Below, one piece after another: positions 11,786-21,158 of a stretch of 64,000 nucleotides of DNA; the first letter of the stretch is position 1, and each line of letters begins with the position of its first letter. The DNA is taken from contig NZ_LCZJ02000033.1 of assembly GCF_001012825.1 (NCBI RefSeq), positions 210,104 to 274,103 on the forward strand, in the 5' to 3' direction. The position numbers and the translations under genes were made by a program. Under the pieces are notes generated by a model. The model worked only from the letters and a program-made list of their open reading frames with translations, was not told where the DNA came from and ran no database searches. Source of the DNA: Paenibacillus etheri. Lineage in GTDB: Bacteria > Bacillota > Bacilli > Paenibacillales > Paenibacillaceae.

Positions 11786-13717
11786 ATGTATGATAGATTT
11801 CCCAGGATTGGACTTAAAGAGCGGATCGGTCAGCAGGATATGTCTCTGGATATCGCTGATGCTTATATTAATGGCCGAAACGCAATGATTGAAGCTGGAG
11901 TCGGCATCGGCAAGTCCTTTGCATACCTCATTCCCAGCCTGCTCATAAACCAAATCGCAAGGCAACCGATCATTATTGCAACATCCTCCATACAACTTTC
12001 AGAACAGATACATAAAGATCTGAGATTCATCGGAAGCCGGCTCGGATTTACATCGGTTCGCTCCGTAGTAGGAAAGGGCATGGGGCAATATGCTTGCCGG
12101 TACAGAGCAGCAGATTTGTTACAGCCTGATGATTTAAGCTCCCCTCTATCTACAATTGCCCAGCGTATTGTGAATTATGACGTTGATGAGCGGGCAGATA
12201 TTAAGGGCGGGGTTAGTGATGCAGTGTGGTCGAACGTTTGTGTGAATGATTGCAAATTTGAACGTTGTCATTATAAAAGTACATGTTCGTTTTATGAGAT
12301 GAGAGCTAAGATTAACGCTAACGCCAGCGACATGGATTTTATTATCGTCAACCAGGACCTGCTCATCCGTGATTTGATCAAGAAAAAAGAAGGAACGAAG
12401 GGATTAATCACTGAACGGCCAGCTCTGATCGTAATTGATGAAGCTCATAATCTGGAAGCAAAGGTTAGAGATGCTAGAACGCTCGAGTTTACATACCGGA
12501 GAACCTGCCGTATGCTGGATGACACCTTACAGATTCTCTTCAAGCAATCCGCAGATACGGACCTAATGCCACAATTCAAATTTTTAAAAAGATGCGTTGG
12601 TCATATTTTCAAACAGGTAGAGGCAGATTTGCTGCAAACAGCCAAGCAGGATAATGACCGGATAAAAGTGTCGGAGATCACAGGGATTCCGTTAAAGCGA
12701 GGGGCCCAGGTTTTGAAAGAGTTTAATCTCAGCTTATCCGTCTTAACTTCCAAGCACGAGCGGGAGATCGACAACATTTTTGAAGCCATAAACGGACTTA
12801 TAGATCTGTTTGATGTACTCGCCGGAGTGGAGGATAACTATCTGATCTGGGCAAGCAATACCCAGCGTGAGGCTACCATTAGTATCTGTCCTAAAGGCAT
12901 AAGCCAGTTTCTGAGATATAGCTTATTTAACGGTAAGACATCTGTTATTTTAACGTCAGCAACCATGTGCCAAAGCGCTGAAACATTAGAGGAACAATAT
13001 GCATATCTGACAGAGTCCCTCGGTTACTGGGGAGATTATATGGAGCGCCAGGCTTCGCTGTTTGATTATGACAACCACACCATGATGTATATTGCCAAGG
13101 ACATCCCATACTACAACCATCAGAACAAGGTAGGTTATCTTGAAGCGGCATACAAGGAAATGCTGAGGCTCTGTAATTTAACGGACGGTCGGACATTGGT
13201 CCTTTTTTCAGCTAAGGAAGATATGAAGTACATTCATAATAAGCTGAAATCCGAAAAGCTTGCATGGGCGGTGCATGTTCAAAGAGAAGGATCGTCTCAG
13301 GACGGGGTGATCGCTGAATTCCGAGGGAGTAAAGGTGTCCTTCTTAGTACCGGTGTATTCTGGGAAGGCGTGAATATCGAAGGGTCCGATTTGTCGCAGT
13401 TAATTATTTTCCGTCTGCCTTTCCCTGTTCCTTCCGATCCTGTCTATGAATATAAGGCATCTTTGGCGAAGGATCCCTTAAAAGACGTTTTTGTACCGGA
13501 CATGCTGCTTCGGTTAAGACAAGGAACCGGGCGACTGATCCGTAGTGAAACTGACCTTGGTGTACTCAGCATACTTGATTCCCGTCTGTCCGTTGCAGCC
13601 AAAAAGGATTACCGGGATAAGGTACTGGGATCTTTACCATTTAAAAAGGTTACCGAGGATTTTAGAGTTCTGGAGAAGTTTGTAAAAGAAAAAGGGATAC
13701 AACTTAGTGAAAAGTAG
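11786..13717 (+). CDS. DinG/XPD-like superfamily 2 DNA helicase
   Basis: A 643-residue helicase of the Rad3/XPD/DinG type. Walker A (AGVGIGKS, about 37-44), DEAH box (VIDEAHNLEAK), a GVFWEGVNIEG motif and a C-terminal RQGTGRLIRS motif are all visible. Between the Walker A and DEAH boxes lie Cys residues (one before CRYRA, then C-x3-C-x4-C-x5-C) of the kind that bind an iron-sulphur cluster in XPD and DinG, so it probably unwinds DNA 5' to 3' in repair. The frame stays open upstream as far as a stop at 11681, with no ATG, GTG or TTG. A conserved-looking stretch starting at an ATT codon (11699), 8 bases after AAGGGG, would add 29 residues; the true start may be there. Confidence 0.85.
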   Translation: MYDRFPRIGLKERIGQQDMSLDIADAYINGRNAMIEAGVGIGKSFAYLIPSLLINQIARQPIIIATSSIQLSEQIHKDLRFIGSRLGFTSVRSVVGKGMGQYACRYRAADLLQPDDLSSPLSTIAQRIVNYDVDERADIKGGVSDAVWSNVCVNDCKFERCHYKSTCSFYEMRAKINANASDMDFIIVNQDLLIRDLIKKKEGTKGLITERPALIVIDEAHNLEAKVRDARTLEFTYRRTCRMLDDTLQILFKQSADTDLMPQFKFLKRCVGHIFKQVEADLLQTAKQDNDRIKVSEITGIPLKRGAQVLKEFNLSLSVLTSKHEREIDNIFEAINGLIDLFDVLAGVEDNYLIWASNTQREATISICPKGISQFLRYSLFNGKTSVILTSATMCQSAETLEEQYAYLTESLGYWGDYMERQASLFDYDNHTMMYIAKDIPYYNHQNKVGYLEAAYKEMLRLCNLTDGRTLVLFSAKEDMKYIHNKLKSEKLAWAVHVQREGSSQDGVIAEFRGSKGVLLSTGVFWEGVNIEGSDLSQLIIFRLPFPVPSDPVYEYKASLAKDPLKDVFVPDMLLRLRQGTGRLIRSETDLGVLSILDSRLSVAAKKDYRDKVLGSLPFKKVTEDFRVLEKFVKEKGIQLSEK

Positions 13718-13810
13718 AACCGGCTTTGCCGCCCTCTAAGGCAGGCGTATTCTTCCGAAGCAGCGATACTGCGTATCGCTTGGGGCATCCTTTTCAGCAT
13801 GAAAAATAGT
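13718..13810 (+). other. Intergenic DNA with a short hairpin
   Basis: It contains a perfect 8-bp hairpin AGCGATAC-TGC-GTATCGCT at 13762-13780 that is not followed by a T-run, so it is not a classical terminator. Confidence 0.4.
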
Positions 13811-13852
13811 AAACAAGCCTGATGAGCTTCTGTGCCAGGCTTGTTTATTTTT
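13811..13852 (+). terminator. Terminator of the helicase gene
   Basis: An 11-bp stem AAACAAGCCTG / CAGGCTTGTTT followed by ATTTTTG. Confidence 0.8.
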
Positions 13853-13919
13853 GCTGTACTAGCTTTTCATCATATATCCATTGAACATTGTCGGAGGATT
13901 TACTGGCGTGATCATCAGT

Positions 13920-14549
13920 TTATATATCTCTTTCCACCTTAAATCGCAGAACCGTCTTCAGTTTTTCTGGCAATGTTTTTCGGGCATCCGTTAAATAAAT
14001 TTCTTTATGTGTTTTCTCGGCTCTCCGAAGCTGATGATCCGCGCAATATTCCTCCATCATTGTAAATGTCTCCGGTTCATTATCATAACTACCAAGATGC
14101 ATCACTTGCACACACGAACCCTCTATGATCTTGTCCAACCGAGCAGACTCCACATTGAGATGCCTTTTCTTACGTTGAACCTGCTCTTTTGCCCACTGAA
14201 ACAGATCCTCTGTAACGAAGTCCGGCTGCCGAATCATCAATGTATAAATCAAATGATCCTTATCCAAGTAATCCAGCTTTCTTCCCTCTTCAGCTAAGTC
14301 CCAACATCCCTCTAAGGGAAACACCGTATATTCAAAATATCCTTCTGGTGTAACCCCCTGCTTCGGCATCATCCGAATCGCGTAAGACAGTGCATAGAGT
14401 ACCTCTACATGTTCTTGAAACGCCTCACCGTTCGGGTCTCCCTTACCTTGAATCGTAAAATACTGCATTTCCGGTACTTCGATCAGAACGGGCTTCTGAC
14501 CTGGTACATAGAGTGCTTTGTCATGCTTTTTCCACTCAAATTTCGTCAT
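13920..14549 (-). CDS. GyrI-like small-molecule-binding domain protein
   Basis: A 209-residue cytoplasmic protein. The sequence around residues 20-60 (LIEVPEMQYFTIQGKGDPNG) and the later EGCWDLAEEG and VMHLGSYDNEPETFTMMEEYC stretches are typical of the GyrI-like domain proteins found widely in Bacillota. Related domains form the ligand pocket of BmrR-type regulators and some hydrolyse small cyclic compounds; the actual ligand here is unknown. There is no DNA-binding part. It is a single gene whose start lies after the ribosome binding site AAGGA. The function beyond ligand binding is inference. Confidence 0.75.
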   Translation of the reverse strand: MTKFEWKKHDKALYVPGQKPVLIEVPEMQYFTIQGKGDPNGEAFQEHVEVLYALSYAIRMMPKQGVTPEGYFEYTVFPLEGCWDLAEEGRKLDYLDKDHLIYTLMIRQPDFVTEDLFQWAKEQVQRKKRHLNVESARLDKIIEGSCVQVMHLGSYDNEPETFTMMEEYCADHQLRRAEKTHKEIYLTDARKTLPEKLKTVLRFKVERDI

Positions 14550-14584
14550 TCATTTATCATCCTTCCTTTAAATTGCTCGTAAGC

Positions 14585-15769
14585 TCAAATGTGATAATCA
14601 TTTACCCAAGGCAAACTAACCATCACGCTAGTACCTACCTGAACTTCTGAATGCACCTTAATTTGTCCCCCATACATTTCTATTAATTGTTTACAAATTG
14701 ACAATCCAATTCCTGTCCCTTTTTGCTTGGTTGTAAAGAAAGGGTCAAATATTCGATTTAATTTATCCTGTGGAATTCCTTCTCCATTGTCTTTAAAAAT
14801 AAGTATAATTTCGTTAGTCTCAGCAGCGGTGCTAACTGTAATGTCTATTCTGCCTCTAAACGCTGTGAATGAATCAATACTATTTTTTAAAATATTCAGG
14901 ATTACCTGCTCTAGTTGAGAGGCGTTTCCATACGTTAGTACTTTCTCTAGAGAATACTCCACAGAAAGAATAATATCATCACTAAGTATGAGTTGATTTA
15001 CGATGTTATTAACTCTATGTATAACCTCGATAATGTTAAATACTACGCCGTTATTCTTCGCACTATCACCTTTTCGAGCCAGCACCAGGAAGTCCGTTAC
15101 TAATCCATTCAGAGCATCAATTTCTTTGATGGTTATATCCAAATAAGCACGCAATTCATCCGCCTTGATCTGCGGTTCATATAGCCTGTTATTTACAAGC
15201 TGAGCAAATCCTTTAATCGAAGCAAGCGGGTTCCGTATTTCATGTGCCATACCTGCTGCCATTTGTCCCATAACAGCAATTTTTTGTTCATGTAACTTGT
15301 CAATCTGTTGGTTTTTATTAGATAAATAACCCTGTGCAAAGCCAGCAAAACGTGTCCAGTTGCATTCCATTAAACGATTATATAAAATCAATCGAATCGT
15401 AGAATCATCTTCTATCTCTTCAATGATCTTAAACATAACATTCTGAGCGATTAAGTTTAAATCCTTGCTCATTTCCAGTAAGATATCAAAATGATCTGCG
15501 AATATTACTGCAGTATAAATCCCTTGCTCAAAGCCCTCTTTTTCTAGTAAGTTTAGGTATTGGTCGTAATCAAATGAATCCAAGAACAGTGCTTCTACCA
15601 TACTCATTAATATCGTACTGAATGTTGAATCTAACAATTCATTATGCGTCTCAACAAACCAGGCGGATTCAATACTTTTTTTCATATTCATAGAATGAAA
15701 ATGCCTGTTTAGGATAATTGGAACAGCTAGGGTTAATGACGAACGCAATTCATTTTCACTATATGACAT
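14585..15769 (-). CDS. Cytoplasmic sensor histidine kinase
   Basis: A 394-residue kinase without membrane segments. Residues about 1-170 form an unassigned helical sensor domain. Next comes a HisKA dimerisation domain with the phospho-accepting His in MAHEIRNPLASIKGFAQL, then a HATPase domain with an N box (ILNILKNSIDSF), DNGEGIP, FDPFFTTKQKGTGIGLSICK. It therefore autophosphorylates in response to an internal signal. No response regulator lies beside it, so it is an orphan; in spore formers such kinases often feed the Spo0 phosphorelay, but that is inference. The frame opens at 15844, but AAGGAGG lies 7 bases before the ATG at 15769, which I use. Confidence 0.88.
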   Translation of the reverse strand: MSYSENELRSSLTLAVPIILNRHFHSMNMKKSIESAWFVETHNELLDSTFSTILMSMVEALFLDSFDYDQYLNLLEKEGFEQGIYTAVIFADHFDILLEMSKDLNLIAQNVMFKIIEEIEDDSTIRLILYNRLMECNWTRFAGFAQGYLSNKNQQIDKLHEQKIAVMGQMAAGMAHEIRNPLASIKGFAQLVNNRLYEPQIKADELRAYLDITIKEIDALNGLVTDFLVLARKGDSAKNNGVVFNIIEVIHRVNNIVNQLILSDDIILSVEYSLEKVLTYGNASQLEQVILNILKNSIDSFTAFRGRIDITVSTAAETNEIILIFKDNGEGIPQDKLNRIFDPFFTTKQKGTGIGLSICKQLIEMYGGQIKVHSEVQVGTSVMVSLPWVNDYHI

Positions 15770-15902
15770 TTTGATCCTCCTTCTTTGTTGTTTTGTATTC
15801 AATATAAATGTATATTTTCCTGCTTTAAAAAAACAGTAAGTCACTATATTTCACCAAATTACGGAATAGTTTGGGATGTTGCTTATTTGTGTGGTAAATA
15901 AA

Positions 15903-15935
15903 GAAGAAGAGCCGCCAATCTTAGCAGCTCTTCCA
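15903..15935 (-). terminator. Terminator of the sucrose operon
   Basis: GAAGAGC and GCTCTTC arms close a hairpin. The minus-strand side runs into TTCTTCTTTATTT, so it ends the operon that closes with the fructokinase gene. Confidence 0.65.
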
Positions 15936-15955
15936 TTACTTCTATCTTCCTCATT

Positions 15956-16134
15956 TTAAGTCGTAATTACCCACTTTTGTCGATCAAGAGTAGGATCAAG
16001 CTCGCTTAGAGACAGTGTCGTTCCATCCGCCGATACTTCCAGCGCTTTTTTATGATGAACAGAGGTAATACTTACGGTTCCCTCTTCTTCTATCATTAAT
16101 ATTGAAAAACAAGAATCTCTATATTCTTTTACAA
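15956..16134 (-). pseudogene. Ricin-type beta-trefoil fragment after the fructokinase
   Basis: An open frame directly after the fructokinase stop, but in another frame, encodes about 50 residues ending LSLSELDPTLDRQKWVITT. The repeat pattern (I-x-S-V-H-x-K-A-L-E-V, then D-R-Q-K-W) is that of one ricin-type carbohydrate-binding subdomain. No start codon with a ribosome binding site is visible, and only one of the three subdomains is present. It reads as the leftover 3' end of a lost lectin or hydrolase gene inside the sucrose operon. Confidence 0.4.
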
Positions 16135-17028
16135 TTAAGCAGAAATCTGACTTTCCCGTGCTGTGAGTCCAAGCGCCAGAGCACCGCATAATCCCGCCTG
16201 TTGGCCTAGACCTGGTGGAACGATATATTCATCTATGTGTTCTAAAATAGTACTTGAGCTGACATAACCATTCAGGTTCTGAAGCACGGCCTGCCGAATA
16301 AGTGGAAACAATTGCGACTGCTGCATAACACCACCACCCAAAATGATTTTCTGAGGAGAGTTAAGCAATATAGCACCTGTTATCGACTGCGCAATATAAA
16401 ATGCTTCCATTTCCCATGCCATGTGATCTATAGGAAGCTCATGTCCCTTCTTCCCCCACCTTGCTTCAATAGCAGGACCTGCCGCCATCCCTTCTAGGCA
16501 GTCCCCATGATAGGGACATCCCCCTGGGAATACATCTTCAGGATGGCGTCTCGTAAGAACATGACCACCTTCAGGATGGACAAGACCATGAATGAGTTTG
16601 CCTTCTGAATACACTCCTACACCAACACCCGTGCCAACTGTATAATACAAACAGCTGGATAACCCTTGGGCAGCGCCCCATTTGGCTTCACCAAATGCCG
16701 CTGCATTGACGTCCGTGTCCCAGCCAAAGGGAACCGAAAAGTTTCTTTTCAAAGTGCCCAGCATATCGTAATTTCCCCACCCTGGCTTTGGTGTTGTAGT
16801 AACGTAACCATATGTTGGGCTATCTAGGCGTATATCGATCGGACCGAACGATCCAATTCCGATAGCTTCTACTTGCTTGCCTTGAAAATATTGTATAACT
16901 TTGGGCAACGTCAACTCAGGATGTTCTGTTGGGAAACTAATTTGATCTTCAATTATCCCATTTTTATTCCCAATGCCACATATAAACTTCGTCCCGCCAG
17001 CTTCAATCGCTCCTATACGCATATACAT
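16135..17028 (-). CDS. ROK-family fructokinase
   Basis: A 297-residue sugar kinase that phosphorylates fructose with ATP. The N-terminal phosphate loop AIEAGGTKF, the catalytic Asp in WDTDVNAA, and the ROK signature with the zinc-binding set (HPEGGH...PGGCPYHGDCLEG, one His and three Cys) are all present. The GGGVMQQ motif closes the ATP site. It is the last gene of the operon, 16 bases after the GH32 gene, so it would use the fructose released by sucrose or fructan cleavage. Length is normal for the family (GmuE/ScrK type). Confidence 0.92.
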   Translation of the reverse strand: MYMRIGAIEAGGTKFICGIGNKNGIIEDQISFPTEHPELTLPKVIQYFQGKQVEAIGIGSFGPIDIRLDSPTYGYVTTTPKPGWGNYDMLGTLKRNFSVPFGWDTDVNAAAFGEAKWGAAQGLSSCLYYTVGTGVGVGVYSEGKLIHGLVHPEGGHVLTRRHPEDVFPGGCPYHGDCLEGMAAGPAIEARWGKKGHELPIDHMAWEMEAFYIAQSITGAILLNSPQKIILGGGVMQQSQLFPLIRQAVLQNLNGYVSSSTILEHIDEYIVPPGLGQQAGLCGALALGLTARESQISA

Positions 17029-17043
17029 GACTCCTCTCGGTGA

Positions 17044-18525
17044 CTAATTCTTGTCTTGCTCAGCAGAGGGAGTAAGCTCATAGATATCCAGGGAAATCAG
17101 CAAGTCATTCTCATTCTCTCCAAACACAGCAATACCTTTAGATTCTAGTCCAGGGAATATAAGATCCGAAATCACTGCCTGACCTCTATTACTGAACACC
17201 TCAACGGAAGAGCGATCCACATAAATACGGAGATCATTTGACTCACCAAGTGCTTCCAGTGTGGCTGAATGGGATCCTAAGAAATGTTCGTGGAAATCAT
17301 GCTGACCCGAAGCCTTCCGGTCTACATAAAGTTCCTCTGTCTCACCGTTGATACCGATCACTGTTTGTTCATCCGAACCAACTCTTACTTTGAAGCCTAC
17401 AGATTTACCCCGAGTGAACTCAGCTATAATCTCATAAGATTCCAAGTGAATTTCCTTAAGAAGAGTATTGATTTCTTGCACCGTTGCCTCTTTCACAGAA
17501 AGGACTTGTACACGAGCAGATTCCAACTCTTGCACCGGCTTCTGCACAAGAAAAATCTCCCCTTGTCTTGATTCGAGTTGAAGTTCTCTTGCAATTGTCA
17601 TCTCGCCGCGGAATTCTTCTGCAGGGGTCTTGTTAGCATACATCCAGTTGCTCATCCAGCCGATAAATAGTCGTCTTCCATCTTCAGCCGGTATATCGGA
17701 CCAGCTTACACCTGCATAATTATCCCTTCCATAATCAAGCCAGCGAACTTTTATCGAATCTTCATCTGGCGTGAACACTTCACCATCAAAATCCCCTGTA
17801 AAATACTGTGTTCTTGACCCTTCCACAAAAGCGGGATCCGCACCGATGCTCACTAGCATCACCCATTTCGTGTTCGAAGGATCACCATCAATGGCCAGCG
17901 GGAACAAGTCCGGGCATTCCCATACCCCGTCATGAGAACCGATTCCTTCTCCGAATTCACTGGCAAATGTCCAGTTCATCAGATCAGGAGAATGATATAG
18001 ACATACCGTTTGGCCACAAGCTACAATCATCACCCACTTATTAGTATCTTTATTCCAAAATACTTTGGGGTCACGGAAATCAATGAATGTATCATGTTCA
18101 AGTACCGGGTTTCCTTCATATTTCGTCCAGGTTCTTCCGTTATCTTTACTATAGGCCAAGCTTTGACGCTGAATGGCTGGCTTGCCTTCTGGCATATCTA
18201 GATGGTGTGTAAAGATAGCTACTAGTCCTGGTTTATCTTTAAAAAATCCAGTCGTATTATTCCAGTCGACTGCGGCACTGCCGGAAAAAATCATCCCTAA
18301 TTCATCTGGAGCGAGAGCGATAGGCAGTTCCTCCCATGTAACAAGATCCTTGCTAACCGCATGGCCCCAATGCATAGCTCCCATGGTCATTCCACCTGGA
18401 TGGTGCTGAAAGAACAAATGATATTCGCCCTCAAAATAAACCATTCCGTTTGGATCGTTCATCCACTTTTCTTTAGGTGAAAAATGATACAATCCTCGGT
18501 AATTTTGTTTCGCAATCGTAGACAT
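17044..18525 (-). CDS. GH32 sucrose-6-phosphate hydrolase / fructosidase
   Basis: A 493-residue glycoside hydrolase of family 32 that releases fructose from sucrose, sucrose-phosphate or short fructans. Visible catalytic triad: nucleophile Asp24 in WMNDPNG, transition-state Asp152 in FRDPKVF, acid/base Glu203 in ECPDLF. A five-bladed propeller is followed by the C-terminal beta-sandwich (VDRSSVEVFSNRG). There is no signal peptide, so it acts in the cytoplasm on sugars imported by the ABC transporter encoded just upstream. Because an ABC system delivers unphosphorylated sugar, the natural substrate is more likely free sucrose or fructo-oligosaccharides than sucrose-6-phosphate; this is inference. 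Confidence 0.92.
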   Translation of the reverse strand: MSTIAKQNYRGLYHFSPKEKWMNDPNGMVYFEGEYHLFFQHHPGGMTMGAMHWGHAVSKDLVTWEELPIALAPDELGMIFSGSAAVDWNNTTGFFKDKPGLVAIFTHHLDMPEGKPAIQRQSLAYSKDNGRTWTKYEGNPVLEHDTFIDFRDPKVFWNKDTNKWVMIVACGQTVCLYHSPDLMNWTFASEFGEGIGSHDGVWECPDLFPLAIDGDPSNTKWVMLVSIGADPAFVEGSRTQYFTGDFDGEVFTPDEDSIKVRWLDYGRDNYAGVSWSDIPAEDGRRLFIGWMSNWMYANKTPAEEFRGEMTIARELQLESRQGEIFLVQKPVQELESARVQVLSVKEATVQEINTLLKEIHLESYEIIAEFTRGKSVGFKVRVGSDEQTVIGINGETEELYVDRKASGQHDFHEHFLGSHSATLEALGESNDLRIYVDRSSVEVFSNRGQAVISDLIFPGLESKGIAVFGENENDLLISLDIYELTPSAEQDKN

Positions 18526-18587
18526 TATTGTTTTCTCCTTTACTCTTGAACACGGCCTTCACCGCACAATATTAATTTAATAGTTTA

Positions 18588-20198
18588 TTATTTGGTTGCT
18601 CTGTCATAGCCGCCTTGTTTAATTTCAAGCCATTCTTTCAAGCCCAGACGGTCCAATTCTTTCAGATATTCATGCCACTGCGCTTCGACTTTACCGTTTT
18701 GATACCATTCAGTGCGCATTCTAAGTACATAGGCAAAAAGATCCGTTTCAATTGTCGTAAGGCGATCAAGCTCTTGAATGGAATGGAATACACTCGGCAT
18801 TACGTTTTCTGCTTTCATATTTGGCGCCATGATGTTCTTGATAATATCCATTCTGCCTTTGGCATCATCCGGCATGGTTGTGTATTTCCCATAATAGGAA
18901 TCAAGGATAGCTAATGGCCCACCGACACTTGTTTTCTCACGTAGTTCTACAGGAGCTGCACCCTCCAGTGGCAAATGTTTCAGCATTTCTTTTTCTTTAT
19001 CAAATTCGAAAATATTCTGCTGTTTATCATCTCCATATGTCCCCCAGTTGTTCTGTACAGATTGAATCGGATCGAAGAGTTGATCAACCCATTTCGCTGT
19101 CGTTTCTAAGTTCTTATTGGCGCTTGTGACAACCATTTTGCCTCTTCCCAAACCAAGCGCGTTCGTTCTAGTTACGTTAACTTCACCATCGGGTCCAGCA
19201 AGTGGAGGCATAACATCGTAAGTATCATTAGCTCCAGTAATGTTGGCCTTATCCCATGAGAAGTAAAGTCCGTATCTCTGATCCTTCCCTTTTGCAAGGT
19301 AAGTACTCCAGTCCTGTGTATAGGCTTCAATATCAATGAGTCCTTCTTTATACAGCTCGTTAATAAAAGAAACTGCTTCTTTGTAGTCATCTTGTGCCGC
19401 CGTAAATATTACCTTCCCATCATTGCTCACAACCGCGTGGTCAGGATTCTCACCCAATCCGAACGAAGCAAATAGGAATGCCAGATCTTCTGCTCCCGGC
19501 TTGTTAATAAAGGACAATGGAATTTCGTCAGCCTTACCATTGCCATTTGGATCTTTTGTCTTGAATGCAATTAATACTTCTTTTAATTCTTCTGTTGTTT
19601 TAGGCATATCAAGGCCAAGCTTCTTAAGCCATTCCACATTAATCCAAGGCATACTATCTACCGCTTGGATTCTTTCTTTACCGCTACCCAGCTCTTCAAT
19701 CCATGGAAAGGCATAAATGTTGCCGTCTGGTGCCGTAATCATACTCTTATATTCTGGTGCTTCTTCCAGTACCTTTTTAAAGTTTGGCATATGGTTCTCG
19801 ATAAGATCATTCAGCGTAACGATGGCACCGTCTTTAGCAAGTTTGAGCAGCTCATAGTCGCTATAGTCCGCATTAAAAATTGCATCAGGAAGATCACCAC
19901 TTGCCACAGCCAAGTTTCTTTTTTCAACAAATACGTCTTTCGTGAAATTCTTCCAATTAATATGAACATTCGTCTTTTCTTCAAGACGCTTATTAATCAG
20001 TTTTTCATTTGGATCAGCTGGTGCAAGTGGAGAGCTTTGCGTAATAAAGCTCAAAGTTACTTTACCGCTGGCGTCCTGTTCTTTACTAGCTGCACTTCCT
20101 CCTCCTCCACTACCGCATGCAGTAAGGAACATAAACGAAGCAAGTACAGATGCAGAAGCTACTTTCGTTGATACTCTTGATTTCTTAATTCTTTTCAT
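18588..20198 (-). CDS. Sugar ABC transporter substrate-binding lipoprotein
   Basis: A 536-residue extracellular solute-binding protein. It has a charged start, a hydrophobic helix and a lipobox ending LTAC (lipid-carrying Cys near 28), then a Gly/Ser-rich spacer. The large size and the sequence (SFITQSSPLAPADPN, then the two lobes) fit the LplA-type family common in Paenibacillus, which binds oligosaccharides. It is the third gene of the operon, after two permease genes and before the GH32 gene. No ATPase is encoded nearby; such transporters usually share one MsmX-type ATPase encoded elsewhere. Confidence 0.9.
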   Translation of the reverse strand: MKRIKKSRVSTKVASASVLASFMFLTACGSGGGGSAASKEQDASGKVTLSFITQSSPLAPADPNEKLINKRLEEKTNVHINWKNFTKDVFVEKRNLAVASGDLPDAIFNADYSDYELLKLAKDGAIVTLNDLIENHMPNFKKVLEEAPEYKSMITAPDGNIYAFPWIEELGSGKERIQAVDSMPWINVEWLKKLGLDMPKTTEELKEVLIAFKTKDPNGNGKADEIPLSFINKPGAEDLAFLFASFGLGENPDHAVVSNDGKVIFTAAQDDYKEAVSFINELYKEGLIDIEAYTQDWSTYLAKGKDQRYGLYFSWDKANITGANDTYDVMPPLAGPDGEVNVTRTNALGLGRGKMVVTSANKNLETTAKWVDQLFDPIQSVQNNWGTYGDDKQQNIFEFDKEKEMLKHLPLEGAAPVELREKTSVGGPLAILDSYYGKYTTMPDDAKGRMDIIKNIMAPNMKAENVMPSVFHSIQELDRLTTIETDLFAYVLRMRTEWYQNGKVEAQWHEYLKELDRLGLKEWLEIKQGGYDRATK

Positions 20199-20259
20199 AG
20201 GTTATGACCTCCAAATTAGATATGAATGAATTAATCTTTATCTATGTGCAGCCTGTTTC

Positions 20260-21141
20260 CTACTTAAGGGAACCGACCATAACACCTTTTTCAAAGTACT
20301 TCTGGAAGAACGGGTACATAACAATAAGTGGCAAACTGGAAACAACGATGGCAGCGTACTTGATGATTTCAGACAATCGCTTCATTTCCGCCATGGCGAG
20401 TTGATCGCTGATCATGCCCGGATCTACCTGATTCTGGATCAAGATGGAACGCAACACGAGCTGCAGTGGATGAAGATTCGAATGATCTAAATAGATCATC
20501 GCGTCAAAGTAGGAATTCCACTGGCCCACAAAAGCATAAAGAGCGAGCACGAAAACAATCGGTTTGGAGAGCGGTAATACGACACTGAAGAAGATTCGCA
20601 TCTCCGAGGCTCCGTCTACATTAGCGGCTTCCTTCATTTCATTCGGAACTCCTTTGAAGAAAGTTCTAGAGAGAATGATGTTCCAAACATTGACTGCCCC
20701 TGGAATGATCACCGCCCATACTGTATCAAGCAGACCCAGGTTCTTAACGAGCAGATATGTAGGTATAAGCCCACCGCCAAAGAACATGGTGATAATAAAC
20801 AAAGTCATGAAGAATCCTTTTCCTTTGAGCCTGTCATCAGACAGTGCGTACCCCGCACAGATTGAGACGAGAACGGTAATCATAGCAAATGAAACAGAGT
20901 ATAAAACAGAGTTTCCAAAACCTCGGATCATGGCCGGATTAGAAAGAATTTTTTTATACCCTTCTAATGACCAGTCCGAAAGGTTGAATGATAATCCTTT
21001 ACTGAGCAGCACAGACGGATCCATAAAAGAGGCAATCACTACATAAATCAAAGGAAGTACGATGATAAGTACGGCCAGTGTCAGGAAGATCGCGTTCAGC
21101 ACGACGATAAAGCGATCTAATCCGGAATGTTTAATGGGCAT
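20260..21141 (-). CDS. Sugar ABC transporter permease, YtcP/MalG type
   Basis: A 293-residue inner-membrane permease with six predicted helices. The EAA loop that contacts the ATPase is seen as EMKEAANVDGASEMRIFFSVVLPLSKP. The C-terminal end (YPFFQKYFEKGVMVGSLKG-like) is characteristic of YtcP. It pairs with the permease encoded 17 bases upstream to form the channel for the sugar delivered by the lipoprotein. Confidence 0.92.
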   Translation of the reverse strand: MPIKHSGLDRFIVVLNAIFLTLAVLIIVLPLIYVVIASFMDPSVLLSKGLSFNLSDWSLEGYKKILSNPAMIRGFGNSVLYSVSFAMITVLVSICAGYALSDDRLKGKGFFMTLFIITMFFGGGLIPTYLLVKNLGLLDTVWAVIIPGAVNVWNIILSRTFFKGVPNEMKEAANVDGASEMRIFFSVVLPLSKPIVFVLALYAFVGQWNSYFDAMIYLDHSNLHPLQLVLRSILIQNQVDPGMISDQLAMAEMKRLSEIIKYAAIVVSSLPLIVMYPFFQKYFEKGVMVGSLK

Positions 21142-21158
21142 AGCTTGTTGCTCCTTTC

